Assembly (NCBI GenBank): GCA_049997955.1 | Contig: JAEBDY010000004.1 | Coordinates: forward strand, 248,001-312,000 | Length of the DNA: 64,000 nt | Direction: 5' to 3' | Origin: Umezawaea sp049997955 | GTDB lineage: Bacteria > Actinomycetota > Actinomycetes > Mycobacteriales > Pseudonocardiaceae | Part shown: positions 50,446 through 59,812 of the stretch, piece after piece | Position numbering within the stretch: the first letter of the stretch is position 1 | Layout of the letters: the number at the start of each line of letters is the position of its first letter | The notes under the pieces: model-generated | Databases searched by the model: none | What the model saw: the letters and a program-made list of their open reading frames with translations, nothing else | What the model was told of the DNA's origin: nothing | Made by a program: the position numbers and the translations under genes

Positions 50446-50817
50446 TCAGCTCGCGGCCAGCGCCCCGGCGGTGTCGGGGTACAGCTTGAGCACCTTGTCC
50501 AGGGTCGTGAGGTAGATCGGAGCCGCCACCGTGCGCGCCGGGGCCACCGTCCGCAGCTCGACGCCGTCGGTCTCGCCGCGCCCGTTGTACTCGACCAGCA
50601 TCGCCAGCCCGACGGAGCCGAAGAACTCCACGCCGGTGAGGTCGAGCACCACGGTGGACTTCCCCGCGGCGAACGCCTCGTCCAGCCACTCGCGCAGCTT
50701 CGGCGCGGTGTCGACGTCCACCTCGCCCCCGACGGTCACCACCACGGCGTCGTCGCGGACCTCCTGACGGCCGGAGATGGTCTGCTTGTCGGCCGCTTCG
50801 GCCTGCTCGGTCCCCAT
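50446..50817 (-). CDS. STAS-domain anti-sigma factor antagonist
   Basis: A 123-residue STAS protein with VVTVGGEVDVDTAPKLREWL and the phosphorylation-loop region VLDLTGVEFFGSVGLAMLVE; the Ser after FFG is the likely phosphosite. Antagonists of this type bind RsbW-like kinases and free a sigma factor when dephosphorylated. ATG at 50817 is 6 nt after TAGGTT (complement of 50824-50829), a leaderless pattern. Divergent from a SpoIIE phosphatase gene that may dephosphorylate it. No anti-sigma kinase is adjacent. Confidence 0.9.
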   Translation of the reverse strand: MGTEQAEAADKQTISGRQEVRDDAVVVTVGGEVDVDTAPKLREWLDEAFAAGKSTVVLDLTGVEFFGSVGLAMLVEYNGRGETDGVELRTVAPARTVAAPIYLTTLDKVLKLYPDTAGALAAS

Positions 50818-51259
50818 GTGACGAACCTAGTGCCGTCCCGACCAGCGCGCAGTTCACGCGGCGGAGCGCCGCGGGGTCGTCCGAGCCCGCGGCGACGGCG
50901 GGAAGTCGGCGCGAAACCCGGACGCTCACGCCCAGCGCCACCGCGACCTCGCGGCCGATCGTCGTCCTGCCGGACCACCCAGGCTCCAGCGGCAGCCAGC
51001 CCGATGTGTCCGGACTCACCCGTCGGCGAGGTCGGGCCGCACCTGGTGGAGGACGTGCCGGGCTGGGCAGCGCCCGCAGGTCGACGAGTCGCGGCGTGTG
51101 GACGACCGCGGGCCTGGCACAGGGCGGGCGGTGTCATCGTCGGTCGGGAGCGCAAACGGGACCGAACCGTGGCGCACCAGCCGAGTTGACACCTCCACCA
51201 CCGCTCTATCGTGGGAGTCGCGCCGGACATCGCCGGCGCCGGTGACGGTGGGAGACCTC
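50818..51259. other. Intergenic region between STAS and SpoIIE genes
   Basis: 442 bp without a convincing gene. A minus-strand stretch (SGRTTIGREVAVALGVSVRV) faintly resembles the C-terminal part of RapZ-like or kinase proteins but is short and out of context. TATCGT at 51208-51213 could serve as a -10 for the phosphatase gene. Confidence 0.4.
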
Positions 51260-53086
51260 GTGCGGGATCAGTCCGGTCGTCCCCTACCGGACACCGAGGC
51301 GGCCGCGCTGTGCGACCCGGATCGCCTCCAGGCGTTGCGGGACACGGGTCTCTCGACCACGTCGGACTCGGTGATGGAGCGGTTCGTCGCCATGGTGCGG
51401 GTGCAGCTCCGGGTGCCGGTCGCGCTCGTCTCGCTGGTCGAACCGGGCAGGCAGGTGTTCCCCGGCATGGCCGGGCTCGGCGAGCCGTGGGCGACCGCCC
51501 GGTCCACGCCGCTGTCGCACTCGTTCTGCCAGCACGTCGTGACCAGCGGCGAACCGCTCGTGCTCACCGACGCGCGGGAGTCCGAACGCGTGCGCGGCAA
51601 CCTGGCCATCACCGAACTGGGCGTCGTCGCCTACGCGGGCATGCCGCTGACCACGATCGACGGGGAGGTGCTCGGCTCGCTGTGCGCGATCGACACCGAG
51701 CCGCGGTCGTGGACCGACGAGGAGCTGGCCACGCTGGCCGACCTGGCCGCGATGTGCACGACGGAGCTGCGGCTGCGGCTGGCGACCCGCCACAACACGC
51801 GGGAGCGCGACCGCACCCGTGAGCTGTCGGAGATGCTCGACCTCGCGCACGACCGCACCCAGATCCTGCTCACCGCCGCGCAGTCGCTGGCCAGCGCGCG
51901 GACCCTGGAGCAGATCCGGCACCAGGTGAGCGACCTCGTGTCCGGTGACAACGCCCCGACCTACGTCGGCCTCGTGGTCACCGAGCCGCACGGCGGGCTG
52001 CGGAGGGTCGCCGACCCCCGGTTCCCGGCCGACCTCGCCGTCAACCAGTACGAGCGGTACACCCTCGACGCTCCCCTCGCGACGGCCAAGGCGGTGCGGG
52101 AACGCCGTCTGGTCTGCTACGCCGACCCGGACGCGCTGGCGCTGGAATTCCCCGAGGCGACCGTCGACCTCTACCGGAGGATGGGCCTGCACGCGACGGC
52201 CTGCGCGCCCCTCGTGGGGATGCGCGAGGTGCTCGGCGTGCTGGTGTTCGGCTGGGACGCGCCGCACCCGCTGGACGCGGGCGAGCGCGAGATCATCACC
52301 ACGATCGCCGCCTACACCGGGCAGGCCCTCGAACGAGTGGGCCTGCTCGAACGCCGGGCCGGGGTCGCCCGCGAACTCCAGGAGGCGATGCTCTCCCCGC
52401 TCCCCGAGGTTCCCGGTCTGGAGTTGGCCGCGGCCTACCTGCCGTCCGATGTGGACGAAGCCGTCGGCGGCGACTGGTACGACGCCATCCCGCTGCCCGG
52501 CGGCCGCACGGTGGCCGTGACGGTGGGCGACATCACCGGCCACGACGTGCACGCGTCGACGCTGATGGGCCAGGTCCGGAGCATGCTCCGCCAAGCGGCG
52601 TGGTGCCTGCCGGTCGACGGCCCCGCCAAGGCCGTGGAGGCGTTGGAGTCCGCGCTGGCGGGCATCCCGGTGCACGCCCACGGCACCCTGGTGCACGTCC
52701 ACCTCACCCCGCACGACGACGGGTCCGGCCGCTGGACGCTGGAGTACAGCAACGCCGGGCACCCGCTGCCGGTCCTGGTGCGCCCGGACGGCTCGGTGGC
52801 GCTGCTCGACGGCCACGACATGCTGTTCGGCTTCCCGGACTTCCGCCCCGGAAGCCGTGTGGACCACCGGGTGGTGCTGGAGGCGGGCAGCACGCTGCTG
52901 CTGCACACCGACGGTCTCGTGGAGCGACGCGACATCGACTACGACGACTCCGTGGCGAACCTGTGCGCGCTGATGGGCACCTTGGCCGGTGGGTCGCCGC
53001 GCGCCGTGGTGGACGGCGTCATCGCGCGGCTGACGCTCCCCGGCCAAGCCGACGACGACGTGGTCGTGCTCGCGATCGGCGTCTGA
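51260..53086 (+). CDS. GAF-GAF-SpoIIE (PP2C-type) serine phosphatase
   Basis: A 608-residue protein: GAF 1 at ~25-170 (FPGMAGLGEPWATARSTPLS), a helical linker, GAF 2 at ~205-365, and a PP2C/SpoIIE domain at ~390-605 with metal-binding GGDWYDA, VGDITGHDVHAS, HTDGLVERR and DDDVVVLAIG. It would dephosphorylate an anti-sigma antagonist in response to a small ligand or redox signal; the divergent STAS gene is the obvious partner. The GTG at 51260 was chosen because GGGAG lies 5 nt upstream. Confidence 0.9.
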   Translation: MRDQSGRPLPDTEAAALCDPDRLQALRDTGLSTTSDSVMERFVAMVRVQLRVPVALVSLVEPGRQVFPGMAGLGEPWATARSTPLSHSFCQHVVTSGEPLVLTDARESERVRGNLAITELGVVAYAGMPLTTIDGEVLGSLCAIDTEPRSWTDEELATLADLAAMCTTELRLRLATRHNTRERDRTRELSEMLDLAHDRTQILLTAAQSLASARTLEQIRHQVSDLVSGDNAPTYVGLVVTEPHGGLRRVADPRFPADLAVNQYERYTLDAPLATAKAVRERRLVCYADPDALALEFPEATVDLYRRMGLHATACAPLVGMREVLGVLVFGWDAPHPLDAGEREIITTIAAYTGQALERVGLLERRAGVARELQEAMLSPLPEVPGLELAAAYLPSDVDEAVGGDWYDAIPLPGGRTVAVTVGDITGHDVHASTLMGQVRSMLRQAAWCLPVDGPAKAVEALESALAGIPVHAHGTLVHVHLTPHDDGSGRWTLEYSNAGHPLPVLVRPDGSVALLDGHDMLFGFPDFRPGSRVDHRVVLEAGSTLLLHTDGLVERRDIDYDDSVANLCALMGTLAGGSPRAVVDGVIARLTLPGQADDDVVVLAIGV

Positions 53087-53113
53087 CAGACCGATCGGTC
53101 CCTCCGGGAATCC

Positions 53114-54127
53114 TTACCGGGCAAGCGGTCTGCGCTCGGCACTGGCCCGATCGGTCAGCCTGGGCGGCAGCAGCGTGAGCGCGGGCGTCGGTTCGCCGTC
53201 GAGCTTGCGGCGCAGCAGCGCCACGGCCTCGTGCCCCAGCTCGTCGGCCGGGATGTCGACCGACGTGAGCGGCGGGCTGATCCGCTCGGCGACGTCGTCC
53301 GGGCAGAGCGCGACCACGGCGATGTCCTCGGGGATCCGGCGGCCAAGCGAGCGCAGGGTTTCCACCACCACCGGCAGCGCGGTCTCGTTGTGCACCACCA
53401 GTCCCGTGAGCGCGGGGTGGTCGCGCAGCAGGTCCGTGACGAGCCGCCGGACGGACGACGGGTCGTGCTCGGCCGGGGACGTGGTGACCGCGAGGCCGCG
53501 CCGCATGGCCGCCGCGCTGAAGCCCGCCATCGTCCGGTGCGCGAACCCGGTGTCCCTGCGGTAGACCGACCTCGGCGCGCCGAGCAGCCCGACGTAGCGG
53601 TGGCCGAGGTCGGCCAGGTGGTCGACACCCCGCGCTCCGGCGGCCGCGAAGTCCAGGTCCACGCAGGTGAGTCCGGTGGCGTCGGCGGGCACGCCGATCA
53701 GGACGGTGGGCTGGTCCAGCCCGAGCAGCACCGGCACCCGCTCGTCGTGCATCTCCACGTCCATCACGATCAGGCCGTCGACGCGGCCGCCCTCCGCGAC
53801 CCGCCGCACGCCGTCCGCGCCCTCGTCGGCCGTCAGCAGCAGCACGTCCTGCCCGTGCCGTCGCGCCGCACTCGCGACGGCTATCACGAACTGCGTCACC
53901 ACGGGCAGGTTCATGCCTTCCCGCAACGGAAGCACCATCGCCAGCACGCCGGCGGCGGCGCCGGACGGGGTCCGCGCGGGCACCGAGACGCGGTACCCCA
54001 GCAGCCGGACGCTGGCGTGCACCCGCTCCTTGGTGGCGGCCGAGATCGACCGCCTGCCCGTGAGGACGTAGGACACGGTGCTCGGCGCGACGCCGGCATG
54101 TCGAGCCACATCGGCGATCGTGACCAC
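53114..54127 (-). CDS. LacI-family transcriptional regulator
   Basis: A 337-residue LacI protein: HTH TIADVARHAGVAPSTVSYVL, hinge, then a sensor domain (GVLAMVLPLREGMNLPVVTQ, VHNETALPVVVETLRSLGRR, PLTSVDIPADELGHEAVALL). GTG start with GAGGGG 6 nt upstream. Divergent from the pectin operon, so it probably represses it in the absence of pectic sugars. In the 378-bp gap I see one CG-centred palindrome. Confidence 0.9.
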   Translation of the reverse strand: MVTIADVARHAGVAPSTVSYVLTGRRSISAATKERVHASVRLLGYRVSVPARTPSGAAAGVLAMVLPLREGMNLPVVTQFVIAVASAARRHGQDVLLLTADEGADGVRRVAEGGRVDGLIVMDVEMHDERVPVLLGLDQPTVLIGVPADATGLTCVDLDFAAAGARGVDHLADLGHRYVGLLGAPRSVYRRDTGFAHRTMAGFSAAAMRRGLAVTTSPAEHDPSSVRRLVTDLLRDHPALTGLVVHNETALPVVVETLRSLGRRIPEDIAVVALCPDDVAERISPPLTSVDIPADELGHEAVALLRRKLDGEPTPALTLLPPRLTDRASAERRPLAR

Positions 54128-54285
54128 GCCCGCCCCTCGCTACCGGTGAGTACCCAGTGATTGGTCTACCGAAGGCTACGGCCCGACCAGGCACGACCGT
54201 AAGCCCCCATTGGGAAGCGGCGGCACGTCCACAAGACGGTTTCACCCTGACGGACGCCCGGCGCCGCACGGGGAGCCGACCCGCT

Positions 54286-54295
54286 GAACGCGTTC
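54286..54295. promoter_or_regulatory. Candidate LacI operator before the pectin operon
   Basis: GAACGCGTTC, a perfect CG-centred palindrome, lies between the lacI-type gene and the pectin operon, followed by a run of TTCGA/TCGAA motifs to 54352. Confidence 0.45.
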
Positions 54296-54505
54296 GAAGA
54301 CGTTCGACTCGAATGGCGTCGAATTGTTCGTCGAAATATCGAATACCTCTGAATCGGGGCTCAATTCATTGACGCAAAGCACACGCATTCGTAATATTCG
54401 TTTCACCAGTCTGGACGGCGTTCATATCCATGAATCACCACTACCGGAATTACCTCTCGAACGGGTCGGGAAGACCCCTATAACCACCAGGAAAGGCACA
54501 CCGCC

Positions 54506-56719
54506 ATGCGGTTGATGAGGTATGCGCTCGCGCTGTCGATGACGGGCGCGTTGGCGATGGCCGTGCCGACCGCGAACGCTTCGGGTTCCGACCTCGGCAG
54601 GCAGGTGCTGAAGGCGGGCGACGGCTGGGCGTCCAGCGGCACCGGCACCACGGGCGGCTCCGCGGCCACGGCGGAGCACGTGCACACCGTCCGGACCAGG
54701 GCCCAGCTCGTCACCGCGCTGGCCGACCCCGCACCGAAGATCGTCTACATCGCCGGTGTCATCGACGCCAACACCGACGACACCGGGAAACCGTTGCGCT
54801 GCGAAGACTTCGCGGTCGACGGCTACACGCTGGAGGCGTACCTGGCGGCCTACGACCCGGCCGTCTGGGGCCGCGACCAGGACCCGTCCGGCCCGCTGGA
54901 GGACGCCCGCGCGGCGTCCGCGGCCAAGCAGGGCGCCACGATCGGGCTGGCGGTCACCGCCAACACGACCATCGTCGGCCTCGGCCGGGGAGCCGGGATC
55001 ACCGGCGGCAGCCTGCGGATCCACGGCGTGGACAACGTGATCGTCCGCAACCTGACCTTCCGCGACACCCACGACTGCTTCCCGCGGTGGGACCCGAACG
55101 ACAACTCCCCCGGCCAGGCGCCCGGCAACTGGAACTCGCTGTACGACTCGGTGTCGCTGCAACGGGCCACGCACGTGTGGGTCGACGGGAACACGTTCAC
55201 CGACCAGCCGAACCCGGACAGCGCGGCTCCGATCCACTTCGACCGGCCGTTCCAGCGGCACGACGGGCAGCTCGACATCACCTCGGGCTCGGACCTGGTC
55301 ACCGCGTCGCGCAACCTCTTCACCGACCACGCCAAGACCATGCTGATCGGCTCGTCCAACAGCTCCACGGTCGACCAGGGAAAGCTTCGGGTGTCCGTAC
55401 ACCACAACGTCTTCCGCGACGTCGGGGAGCGCGCGCCCAGGGTCCGGTTCGGCCAGGTGCACGTCTACAACAACCTCTACGAGCCGCGCGGGGGCCACGT
55501 CTACAGCTGGGGCGTCGGCGTCAGCTCCGCGATCTACGCGCAGAACAACTACTTCCGGTTCCGCGACGGCGCCAAGCCGGAACAGGTCGTCTACAACTGG
55601 GGCGGCACCGCCATGACCGAGCGAGGGACGCTGGTGGACGGCAGGCCGACCAGCCTGCTCGCGGCGTTCAACGCGGCGAACCCGACCACGCCCGTCGGCG
55701 CCGACGCGGGCTGGACCCCGACGCTGAACCGGGGTCTGGAGCCCGCGCACCGCATCGCGCGGCTGCGCGCCGGAGCCCAGCCCCCCGGCATCTCGGTGGA
55801 CGGCGTCGGCACGTACGCGACGGTGCAGTCGGCCATCGACGCCGCCCCCGCCGGAGCCGTGATCACGCTCCAGCCCGGCGTCTACCGCGAGGTCATCACC
55901 GTGCCCGCGAGCAAGCGCGGACTGGTCCTGCGCGGCTCCACGGGTCGGGCGGCCGACGTGGTCGTCGACTACGACAACGCCAGCGGCACCAAGAAGCCGG
56001 ACGGCAGCACCTACGGCACGACGGGCAGCGCCACGGCGACGTTGGCGGCGAACGACTTCACCGCCCGCGACCTGACGTTCCGCAACTCCTTCGACCGGGC
56101 GAAGCACCCGGAGATCACCGCGACGCAGGCCGTCGCCGTCAAGGCCACCGGCGACCGGATGCTGTTCGACCGCGTGACCTTCCTGAGCCACCAGGACACC
56201 CTGTACGCCGACACCCCTGCGGTGGGCACGCGCGCCCGGCAGTACTACCGCAACTGCTCGATCAGCGGCGACGTGGACTTCCTGTTCGGGCGGGCCACCG
56301 CGGTCTTCGACCGGGCCACCATCACGGCGCTGGACCGGGGCGGCGACCCGAACGGCTACCTCACCGCGGCCAGCACCCGGCGCGACAACCCGTTCGGCTT
56401 CCTGATCGTCGACAGCACCGTCGTGAGCAACGCCAAGGCGCGCACCTACTACCTGGGCAGGCCGTGGCACCCCGGCGGCGACCCCGACGCCATCGCCCAG
56501 GTCGTCGTCCGCAACACCGTGCTGCCCGCGGCGGTCAAGACGGCGCCGTGGACCGACATGTCCGGCTTCTCCTGGCGCGACGCGCGGTTCGCCGAGTTCC
56601 GCAACACCGGACCCGGCGCGGGCACCGGCGCGGACCGGCCGCAGCTGTCCACCGCCGACGCCGCCAGGTACACCGTGCGGGCGTACCTGGCCGGGACCGA
56701 CGGGTGGAACCCCTCGTGA
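54506..56719 (+). CDS. Secreted pectate lyase (PL1)-pectinesterase (CE8) fusion
   Basis: A 737-residue two-domain enzyme with a signal peptide (1-25). Residues ~30-425 form a PL1 right-handed beta-helix with RPFQRHDGQLDI, NLFTDHAKTMLIGSS, and the catalytic Arg in RAPRVRFGQVHVYNN. Residues ~428-737 form a CE8 pectinesterase: LSHQDTLYAD and GDVDFLFGRA with the two catalytic Asp, YYLGRPWHP with the Arg. De-esterification by CE8 creates the substrate of PL1, so the fusion couples both steps on pectin outside the cell. ATG with GAAAGG ~9 nt upstream. First gene of the operon; stop overlaps the permease start. Confidence 0.92.
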   Translation: MRLMRYALALSMTGALAMAVPTANASGSDLGRQVLKAGDGWASSGTGTTGGSAATAEHVHTVRTRAQLVTALADPAPKIVYIAGVIDANTDDTGKPLRCEDFAVDGYTLEAYLAAYDPAVWGRDQDPSGPLEDARAASAAKQGATIGLAVTANTTIVGLGRGAGITGGSLRIHGVDNVIVRNLTFRDTHDCFPRWDPNDNSPGQAPGNWNSLYDSVSLQRATHVWVDGNTFTDQPNPDSAAPIHFDRPFQRHDGQLDITSGSDLVTASRNLFTDHAKTMLIGSSNSSTVDQGKLRVSVHHNVFRDVGERAPRVRFGQVHVYNNLYEPRGGHVYSWGVGVSSAIYAQNNYFRFRDGAKPEQVVYNWGGTAMTERGTLVDGRPTSLLAAFNAANPTTPVGADAGWTPTLNRGLEPAHRIARLRAGAQPPGISVDGVGTYATVQSAIDAAPAGAVITLQPGVYREVITVPASKRGLVLRGSTGRAADVVVDYDNASGTKKPDGSTYGTTGSATATLAANDFTARDLTFRNSFDRAKHPEITATQAVAVKATGDRMLFDRVTFLSHQDTLYADTPAVGTRARQYYRNCSISGDVDFLFGRATAVFDRATITALDRGGDPNGYLTAASTRRDNPFGFLIVDSTVVSNAKARTYYLGRPWHPGGDPDAIAQVVVRNTVLPAAVKTAPWTDMSGFSWRDARFAEFRNTGPGAGTGADRPQLSTADAARYTVRAYLAGTDGWNPS

Positions 56720-57618
56720 CCGCGCTCGCGACGCCGCGACGACGGCGCAGACGGGAGTGGGCGCCCTACGCCCTGATCCTGCCGACGGTGGGCGTGCTGA
56801 TCGCGTTCCTGCTGTACCCCATCGGCAGCGTCGTCTACTACAGCCTGCAGAACTACAACGTGACGCAGCCGTGGAAGAACGGCTTCGCCGGGCTGGACAA
56901 CTTCCGCCGGATGCTCTTCGACGACCCGCTGTTCTGGCAGAGCCTGCTGTTCAGCGCCAAGTGGGTCGTCGTCCAGGTCGGGCTGCAACTGCTGCTCGGC
57001 CTGGCGCTGGCGCTGATCGTCAACGAGACGTTCATCGGCCGGGGCTTGGCGCGGTCGCTGGTGTTCTCGCCGTGGGCGGTGTCCGGCGTCCTGACGACCG
57101 GCATCTGGATCCTGCTGTACAACCCGTCGACCGGGGTGTTCCAGGAGCTGGCGAACCTCGGCATCGGCGACCACGGCACGTCGGTGCTCGGCAACCCGGA
57201 CACGGTGTTCTCCGCGACGGTGGTGGCCGAGCTGTGGCGGGGTGTGCCGTTCTTCGCCATCCTGCTGCTCGCCGACCTCCAGACCATCCCGAAGGACCTG
57301 TACGAGGCGGCGTCCGTGGACGGCGCGAACCGCTGGCGGCGCTTCCTCAGCGTCACCCTCCCCCACCTGCGCGACGCGATCGTGCTGTCCACCCTGCTGC
57401 GCGCGGTGTGGGAGTTCAACAACGTCGACCTGATCTACACCCTCACCGGCGGCGGACCGGCGAACCAGACGACCACCCTGCCGCTGTACGTGGCGCGCAA
57501 GGCCGTGGACTCCCACGACTTCGGCTACGGCTCGGCGCTGACGGTCGCGGGCTTCGTGATCCTCCTGTTCTTCTCGATCCTCTACCTGCGGGTGTCCAAG
57601 TTCGGGAGCCGAGCATGA
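56716..57618 (+). CDS. Carbohydrate ABC transporter permease (CUT1, MalF-like)
   Basis: A 300-residue permease with six predicted membrane helices and the EAA loop EAASVDGANRWRRFLSVTLP. GTG at 56716 overlaps the stop of the fusion gene (GTGA); another GTG 4 codons earlier is possible. It forms the channel with the next gene. It probably imports oligogalacturonides released by the lyases. Confidence 0.92.
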   Translation: MTALATPRRRRRREWAPYALILPTVGVLIAFLLYPIGSVVYYSLQNYNVTQPWKNGFAGLDNFRRMLFDDPLFWQSLLFSAKWVVVQVGLQLLLGLALALIVNETFIGRGLARSLVFSPWAVSGVLTTGIWILLYNPSTGVFQELANLGIGDHGTSVLGNPDTVFSATVVAELWRGVPFFAILLLADLQTIPKDLYEAASVDGANRWRRFLSVTLPHLRDAIVLSTLLRAVWEFNNVDLIYTLTGGGPANQTTTLPLYVARKAVDSHDFGYGSALTVAGFVILLFFSILYLRVSKFGSRA

Positions 57619-58499
57619 CCGAGACCCTCATCCGGCACGTCGAGGTCGACCCGCCGAAGCGCGACACCCCACCGCGGAACAAGCGGCGCGGCGAACCGGG
57701 GCGGAGCTGGCGGCTGTACCTGCCGCTGGGGCTGTACCTGCTGTTCACGCTGGTGCCGTTCTACTGGATGCTCGTCTTCGCGTTCCGCCCGACGGGATCG
57801 ACGGCGCTGGTGCCGTGGCCGATCACGTTCGAGCACTTCGACACGGTGTGGAACGGCCTCGGGTTCGGGGTCTTCTTCGCCAACAGCCTGATCGTCGCCG
57901 TCGGCACGCTCGGCGTGGTGAGCGTGCTGGCGCTGATGGGCGGGTACGCGCTGGCGCGCTTCCGGTTCCGCGGCCAGCGGGTCTTCCTGCTCGCGCTGCT
58001 GTGCACGCAGTTCATCCCCGGCGCCATGATGCTCATCCCGCTCTTCGTGATCTTCAAGAACGCGGGTCTGCTCAACAGCCTCACCGGGCTGATCGTCGCC
58101 GACACGGCCTTCCAGCTGCCGCTGGCCCTGATCCTGATGAGCGGGTTCGTGCGCAACATCCCGGTGGAGCTGGAAGAGGCCGCGATGGTCGACGGCTGCA
58201 CGAGGCTGCGCGCGTTCTTCGCGATCACGCTGCCGCTGCTGCGGCCCGCGCTGGTCGCGGTCGGGTCGTTCGCGTTCATCGGCGCGTGGAACAACTTCCT
58301 CTTCGCGCTGATGTTCGCGAGCAGGCAGGACAAGTTCACCCTGCCGGTCGGGCTCAGCTACGCGCTCGGCGAGTTCAACACCGACTTCGGCGCGCTGGCC
58401 GCGGGTGGCGTGGTCGCCGCCGTGCCGGTCGTGCTCGTGTTCGCCGTCGTCCAGCGGTTCCTGGTTCAGGGCCTCAGCGCTGGGGCGGTCAAAGGATGA
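57615..58499 (+). CDS. Carbohydrate ABC transporter permease (CUT1, MalG-like)
   Basis: A 294-residue permease, six helices, EAA loop EEAAMVDGCTRLRAFFAITL. The N-terminal ~35 residues are hydrophilic. ATG overlaps the previous stop. No ATP-binding subunit is encoded in the operon; in actinomycetes a shared MsiK-type ATPase usually serves CUT1 systems. Confidence 0.92.
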   Translation: MTETLIRHVEVDPPKRDTPPRNKRRGEPGRSWRLYLPLGLYLLFTLVPFYWMLVFAFRPTGSTALVPWPITFEHFDTVWNGLGFGVFFANSLIVAVGTLGVVSVLALMGGYALARFRFRGQRVFLLALLCTQFIPGAMMLIPLFVIFKNAGLLNSLTGLIVADTAFQLPLALILMSGFVRNIPVELEEAAMVDGCTRLRAFFAITLPLLRPALVAVGSFAFIGAWNNFLFALMFASRQDKFTLPVGLSYALGEFNTDFGALAAGGVVAAVPVVLVFAVVQRFLVQGLSAGAVKG

Positions 58500-58516
58500 A
58501 TCCACGGAGGAGAACG

Positions 58517-59812
58517 ATGAGAATCCGTCGCGCGGCGGCTGTCGTCCTGTCGCTGGGCCTGGCGCTCGCGGGCTGTTCGGACGCGGGCGGGGGCAGCAGC
58601 GGTGGCACTGCCACGATCACGTTCTGGGACAACAACGGCGGCCCCGGCCGCACGCCGATCTACGAGGAGCTGATCAAGCGCTTCGAGGCGGAGAACCCCT
58701 CCATCAAGGTCGAGTACGTCGGCGTGCCGAGCGCTTCCGTGCAGCAGAAGTACGACACGGCCATCGCGGGCGGGTCGGTGCCGGACGTCGGCGGCGTGAC
58801 CACCTCGTACCTGGCGAACCTCGTCGGGCAGGACGCGCTCGAACCGCTCGACGACCGGATCGACTCCGGTCCCCTCAAGGGCAAGCTGCTGCCGAGCCTG
58901 GTCGAGACCGTGCGGCAGACCGCGCCGGACAACAAGCTGTACTCCGCGCCGTCGTCGGGCAACCTGGACGTGATCTGGTTCCGCAAGGACTGGTTCGAGG
59001 CGGCGGGCCTGACGCCGCCGACGACGTGGGACGAGCTGGTCGACCGGGCGACGAAGCTGACCGACACCGCCGCGAACCGGTACGGCTACACGATCCGCGG
59101 CGGCGCGGGCTCGGTGTTCCAGCTGCTCACCGAGGCCTACGCCTACTCCGGTGTGGAGAAGTTCTTCGACGGCACCACCAGCACGGTCGGGGACCCCGCC
59201 AACGCCGACCTGCTGCGCAAGGTCGCCGAGCTGTACAAGAAGGCCACGCCCGAGGCCGACGTGAACAACAACTACACGCAGATGGTCGCCCAGTTCACCG
59301 GCGGCTCGGTCGCGATGATGCACCACAACCTCGGCTCCTACTCCGACGTCACGAAGGCGCTGGGCACCGACAAGGTCGGCGCGATCTCCCTGCCGGTCGG
59401 GCCGTCCGGCAAGAAGACCGTCGTGCCCAACCCGACCGACGGGTTCGCCGTCTTCAAGGGCGGCAAGAACACCGACGCCTCGTGGAAGTTCGTGGAGTTC
59501 CTGGTGTCGCAGGAGTCCAACAGCTACTGGAACGAGAAGGTCGGCCAGATCCCGGCCAACACCGACGTGCGCTCCGAGAAGTGGATCGAGGCGAACCAGC
59601 CGGTGAAGATGGCGCTGGGCGTGCTGGAGGACCCGGCGACCAAGCTCGTGCCCGCGCCGGTCTACCTGCCCCAGTACTCCTCGATCACCAAGACCGACAG
59701 CGAGCCCGCGTACCAGAAGGTGCTGCTCGGCGAGCTGTCCGCGCAGGAGTTCCTGACCGGGCTCGCGGACAAGCTGACCGAGGCCCAGAAGGAATGGGAG
59801 CAGCGGAGGTGA
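58517..59812 (+). CDS. Sugar ABC transporter substrate-binding lipoprotein
   Basis: A 431-residue lipoprotein: signal peptide with lipobox LALAGC (Cys ~20), a family 1 solute-binding fold (ITFWDNNGGPGRTPIYEELI, PDVGGVTTSYLANLV, NNNYTQMVAQFTGGSVAMMH). It captures the sugar for the two permeases. GGAGGAG lies 4 nt before the ATG. Ends overlapping the enolase-superfamily gene by 4 bp. Ligand probably oligogalacturonate, from context. Confidence 0.92.
   Translation: MRIRRAAAVVLSLGLALAGCSDAGGGSSGGTATITFWDNNGGPGRTPIYEELIKRFEAENPSIKVEYVGVPSASVQQKYDTAIAGGSVPDVGGVTTSYLANLVGQDALEPLDDRIDSGPLKGKLLPSLVETVRQTAPDNKLYSAPSSGNLDVIWFRKDWFEAAGLTPPTTWDELVDRATKLTDTAANRYGYTIRGGAGSVFQLLTEAYAYSGVEKFFDGTTSTVGDPANADLLRKVAELYKKATPEADVNNNYTQMVAQFTGGSVAMMHHNLGSYSDVTKALGTDKVGAISLPVGPSGKKTVVPNPTDGFAVFKGGKNTDASWKFVEFLVSQESNSYWNEKVGQIPANTDVRSEKWIEANQPVKMALGVLEDPATKLVPAPVYLPQYSSITKTDSEPAYQKVLLGELSAQEFLTGLADKLTEAQKEWEQRR

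Noticed and set aside
50818..51130. Possible RapZ-like or small-kinase remnant on the minus strand
   Set aside because: Only a short stretch (SGRTTIGREVAVALGVSVRV) is suggestive, frames change around it and no second conserved block could be found.
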